DNA of 64,000 nucleotides from Pseudoroseomonas cervicalis (GTDB taxonomy: Bacteria; Pseudomonadota; Alphaproteobacteria; Acetobacterales; Acetobacteraceae), in the NCBI RefSeq assembly GCF_030818485.1, contig NZ_JAUTAJ010000004.1, forward strand, positions 62,001 to 126,000. Direction: 5' to 3'. Below the pieces are notes generated by a model, which was not told the DNA's origin, did no database searches, and was given only the letters and a program-made list of their open reading frames with translations. Positions within the stretch are counted from its first letter, which is position 1, and every line of letters starts with the position of its first letter. The position numbers and the translations under genes were made by a program. Shown piece by piece: positions 61,563 through 64,000 of the stretch.

Positions 61563-62453
61563 TCAGCTCCGGGCCAGCGGCGCCAGCGCCTCCACCAGCG
61601 CGTCGAACACGGCGCGGAAGCGCGCATGGCCGCGCAGATCCTCATGCATCACCACCCAGGTCTCCAGCGTCAGGCTGAAGGCCTCGGGCAGCACGCGGCA
61701 CAGGGTGGGATCGGCGGCGGCCACCGGCACCTGGCAGAAGCCGATGCCGAAGCCGGCGCGGATGGCGGCCAGCTGCGCCACATCGCTGTCCACCCGCAGG
61801 GCGAAGGCGCCGCGCTCGAATTCCGGGAAGCGCCGCACCGCGGCGCGCAGGGCCGGCGTCTCCCGGTCATAGCCGATCAGATCATGCGCGCCGAGCTCGG
61901 CCAGGCCGCGCGGCGTGCCACGCCGGTCCAGATAGTCGCGATGCGCGTGCAGCCCGATCTCGATGGCGCCCACACGCCGGGCCAGCAGCGCCTGCTGCTC
62001 CGGCCGCACCATGCGGATGGCGATGTCCGCCTCCCGCCGCAGCAGATCGTCCAGCGCGCTGCTCAGCACCAGTTCGATCACCAGCCCCGGATGGGCGCGG
62101 CGCAGCCGGGCCAGCACGGGCGGCAGGTGCAGGATGCCCACCGCCTCGCTGGCGGTGATGCGCACCGTGCCGCGCAGCGCCTCGGCCCGGCCGCTGGCCA
62201 GGCGCAGCAGGGCGGCGGCGGTGCTGGCCATCTGCTCGGCCTGCGGCCGCAGCTCCAGCGCCGCCTCGGTGGGCAGCAGCCCGGCGGGGGTGCGCAGGAA
62301 CAGGGTGGTGCCCAGCGCCTGCTCCAGCAGGGCGATATGCCGGGCGATGCTGGGCTGGGTCATGCCCAGCGCCCGCGCCGCGCCGGAGAGCGAACCCTCC
62401 CGCAGCACGGCGGCGAAGCTGCGGCAATGGTCCCAGCTCAGCGGCGCGTTCAT
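61563..62453 (-). CDS. LysR-family transcriptional regulator
   Basis: 296 residues. N-terminal winged HTH CRSFAAVLREGSLSGAARALGMTQPSIARHIALLEQALG and a periplasmic-binding-like effector domain from about residue 90 (GTVRITASEAVGILHLPPVLARLRRAHP). Divergent from a nucleotide-sugar-epimerase-like gene across 89 bases, the usual LysR arrangement, so that gene is its likely target. It ends 4 bases past ppx on the opposite strand. Effector unknown. Confidence 0.93.
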   Translation of the reverse strand: MNAPLSWDHCRSFAAVLREGSLSGAARALGMTQPSIARHIALLEQALGTTLFLRTPAGLLPTEAALELRPQAEQMASTAAALLRLASGRAEALRGTVRITASEAVGILHLPPVLARLRRAHPGLVIELVLSSALDDLLRREADIAIRMVRPEQQALLARRVGAIEIGLHAHRDYLDRRGTPRGLAELGAHDLIGYDRETPALRAAVRRFPEFERGAFALRVDSDVAQLAAIRAGFGIGFCQVPVAAADPTLCRVLPEAFSLTLETWVVMHEDLRGHARFRAVFDALVEALAPLARS

Positions 62454-62542
62454 CCATTTCTCTATAGCCGAGGCAGAGAAACCGGCAATGTTCTTCAGCC
62501 CCGCCAGCGCCGATCCTGCCGCCACCCCTGAAGGAGGCGGCG

Positions 62543-63511
62543 ATGACGGAGAACAGGACGGCCCTGGTGCTGGGCGCCACGGGCGGCATTGGCGGGGCGG
62601 TGGCGGCGCGGCTGGCGGCGGCGGGCTGGGCGGTGCGCGCCCTGCATCGCGACCCCGGCGCGGCGCCGCGCGACCCGCGCTTCGCCTGGCGGCGCGGCGA
62701 TGCGATGCGGGAAGAGGATGTGCGGGCCGCCGCCGCCGGTGCCACCCTGCTGGTGCATGCGGTGAACCCGCCCGGCTATCGCGACTGGGACAGGCTGGTG
62801 CTGCCGATGCTGGACAACAGCATCGCCGCCGCGGCCGCTGCCGGCGCGCGCCTGCTGCTGCCCGGCACGGTCTACAATTACGGCCCTGACGCCTTCCCGC
62901 TGATCGGCGAGGCGGCGCCGCAGCAGCCGCGAACCCGCAAGGGCGGCATCCGGGCCGAGATGGAGCGCCGGCTGGGCGCGGCGGCGGCGGAAGGGCGGGC
63001 CCGGGCGCTGATCCTGCGCGCCGGCGACTATTTCGGCCCGCGCGCCGGCAATAGCTGGTTCAGCCAGGCGCTGCTGAAGCCGGGGCGGCGGCCGGGCCGG
63101 CTGCTCTATCCCGGCCGGCCGGGCATCGGCCATCAATGGGCCTATCTGCCCGATGTGGCGGAGACGATGCTGCGCCTGGCCGAGCGCCCGGACCTGCCCG
63201 ATTTCGCCCGCTTCCACATGGAGGGGCACTGGGATCCGGATGGCACCCGCATGATCGGCGCCATCCGCGCCGCGCTGGGCGCGCCGGACCTGCCGGTGCG
63301 GCGCCTGCCCTGGGGCGCGATGCGGCTGGCCGCGCCTTTCGTGCCGCTGCTGCGCGAATTGCTGGAGATGAAATATCTGTGGGAGCAGCCGGTGCGGCTG
63401 GACGGCACGCGGCTGGCCGCCACGCTGGGGGCCGAGCCGCACACCCCCTGGGAGCAGGCGGTGCGCGACACGCTGGCAGCCCTGGGCTGCCTCAGCTCTG
63501 GATCAGCTTGA
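62543..63511 (+). CDS. NAD(P)-dependent epimerase/reductase (atypical or extended SDR)
   Basis: 322 residues. Rossmann loop LVLGATGGIGGAVAARLAAAGWAV, a substrate-pocket segment PGTVYNYGPDAFPLIGE with YNYG in the place of the usual catalytic Tyr region, and RKGGIRAEMERRLGAA supplying a possible Lys/Arg. GATGGIGG favours NAD(P)-binding atypical or extended SDRs that act as reductases or sugar epimerases. Controlled presumably by the divergent LysR. Its 3' end overlaps the rnd gene on the other strand by 20 bases. Substrate unknown. Confidence 0.85.
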   Translation: MTENRTALVLGATGGIGGAVAARLAAAGWAVRALHRDPGAAPRDPRFAWRRGDAMREEDVRAAAAGATLLVHAVNPPGYRDWDRLVLPMLDNSIAAAAAAGARLLLPGTVYNYGPDAFPLIGEAAPQQPRTRKGGIRAEMERRLGAAAAEGRARALILRAGDYFGPRAGNSWFSQALLKPGRRPGRLLYPGRPGIGHQWAYLPDVAETMLRLAERPDLPDFARFHMEGHWDPDGTRMIGAIRAALGAPDLPVRRLPWGAMRLAAPFVPLLRELLEMKYLWEQPVRLDGTRLAATLGAEPHTPWEQAVRDTLAALGCLSSGSA

Positions 63512-64000
63512 CCTTGCGGCCCTCGACGCCGAGCGCCAGCCGCCCGCCCTTCAGCGCCAGCGCCGCCTGGCCGAAGACCTGGCGCCGCCAGCCATGCAGG
63601 GCCGGGATCTGCGGCTCCGATTCGGTGGCCAGCCGCTCCAGCTCGTCGCTGGAGGCGATCAGCCGCGGCGCCACGTCATGCTCCTCCGCCTTGGCGGCCA
63701 GCAGCACCTTCAGCAGCGCCACCAGCGCCGGCGAGGCGGGCGGGCCCTGGCGGGTGTCGCGGGCCGGCTCGGGCAGTTCCGCATCCGGCAGGGCGCGGGC
63801 GGCTTCCAGCGCCGCCAGCAGCCCGGCGCCGGTCTTGCCCTCGGCGAAGCCCTTGGTGATGCCGCGGGCGCGCGACAGCTCGGCCGCCGTGCTCGGGCTG
63901 GTGGCGGCGATCTCCATCAGTGTCTCGTCCCGCACCAGGCGCTGGCGCGGGATGTTGACCCGCTGCGCCTCGCGCTCCCGCCAGGCCGCCAGCGCCTGCA
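63492..64000 (-). CDS. rnd: Ribonuclease D, C-terminal part (rnd)
   Basis: The frame runs in from the right edge and ends at 63492, giving about 168 C-terminal residues. The segment LAAWREREAQRVNIPRQRLVRDETLMEIA, followed by AELSRARGI, is the first HRDC domain of RNase D, and the remainder is the second helical domain ending in KVKLIQS. The DEDD nuclease domain lies outside the window. RNase D trims tRNA 3' ends. The tail overlaps the convergent reductase gene by 20 bases. Confidence 0.9.
   Translation of the reverse strand, partial: QALAAWREREAQRVNIPRQRLVRDETLMEIAATSPSTAAELSRARGITKGFAEGKTGAGLLAALEAARALPDAELPEPARDTRQGPPASPALVALLKVLLAAKAEEHDVAPRLIASSDELERLATESEPQIPALHGWRRQVFGQAALALKGGRLALGVEGRKVKLIQS

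Noticed and set aside
57479..61645. A 1388-codon open frame on the minus strand across ppk1 and ppx
   Set aside because: Pure antisense of two clear genes with all family motifs on the plus strand.

Overview
The window is a GC-rich (roughly 70%) stretch of an alphaproteobacterial chromosome, most like Acetobacteraceae/Roseomonas. This placement rests on gene content and neighbourhood, not on a database search: a CtrA/ChpT cell-cycle relay, HdaA, a class I ribonucleotide reductase without an N-terminal ATP-cone, a CioAB-type bd oxidase with a DUF2474 subunit, Zur-linked DUF1826/COG0523 genes, and the alphaproteobacterial order purM - DUF2066 - CDP-alcohol transferase - AI-2E - hdaA - ppk - ppx ... 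rnd. Coding density is high, many genes overlap by 1-4 bases (ATGA, GTGA, TTGA junctions), and no insertion sequence, prophage or CRISPR array is visible.

Layout. 0-6 kb: 3' end of leuB, tRNA-Arg(ACG), then nrdA and nrdB. These are separated by a membrane protein gene and each is preceded by a matched pair of NrdR-like boxes. An SCO-family copper chaperone follows. 6-16 kb: small hypothetical, peroxiredoxin-cysK pair, an alpha/beta-hydrolase-TPR protein, a ThDP enzyme, a five-copy array of terminator-like hairpins, a YciI protein, a second hydrolase-like protein that lacks the catalytic Ser, a secreted repeat protein and an FkbM methyltransferase. 15-20 kb: phosphatase, GST, GNAT, prs and a Zur-box-controlled zinc operon. 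20-32 kb: housekeeping genes (pgeF-midA-lgt-hldD, purB, moaA), two terC paralogues, lipoproteins and a TauE exporter.

32-40 kb is a signalling block: chpT, a hybrid cheA, cheW, cheY, cheB and cheR, and then convergent ctrA, so a chemosensory operon lies between the phosphotransferase and the master regulator of the CtrA pathway. 40-43 kb is the cyanide-insensitive-type quinol oxidase. 43-52 kb looks accessory: an SDR and a frameshifted HisD-family dehydrogenase behind a perfect 16-bp inverted repeat, a LacI regulator, a chemoreceptor, and a second LacI unit with an L-gulonate-dehydrogenase-like enzyme and a GntP permease. It reads as uptake, sensing and oxidation of hydroxy-acids or polyols.

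52-64 kb returns to conserved genes (purMN, membrane genes, hdaA, ppk1, ppx, rnd), with a LysR/reductase pair lying between ppx and rnd.

The most unusual non-coding features are (i) a ~117-bp palindromic element present twice, 27 kb apart, with the same arms but the core in opposite orientation, and (ii) the tandem terminator-like array at 11.46-11.76 kb.
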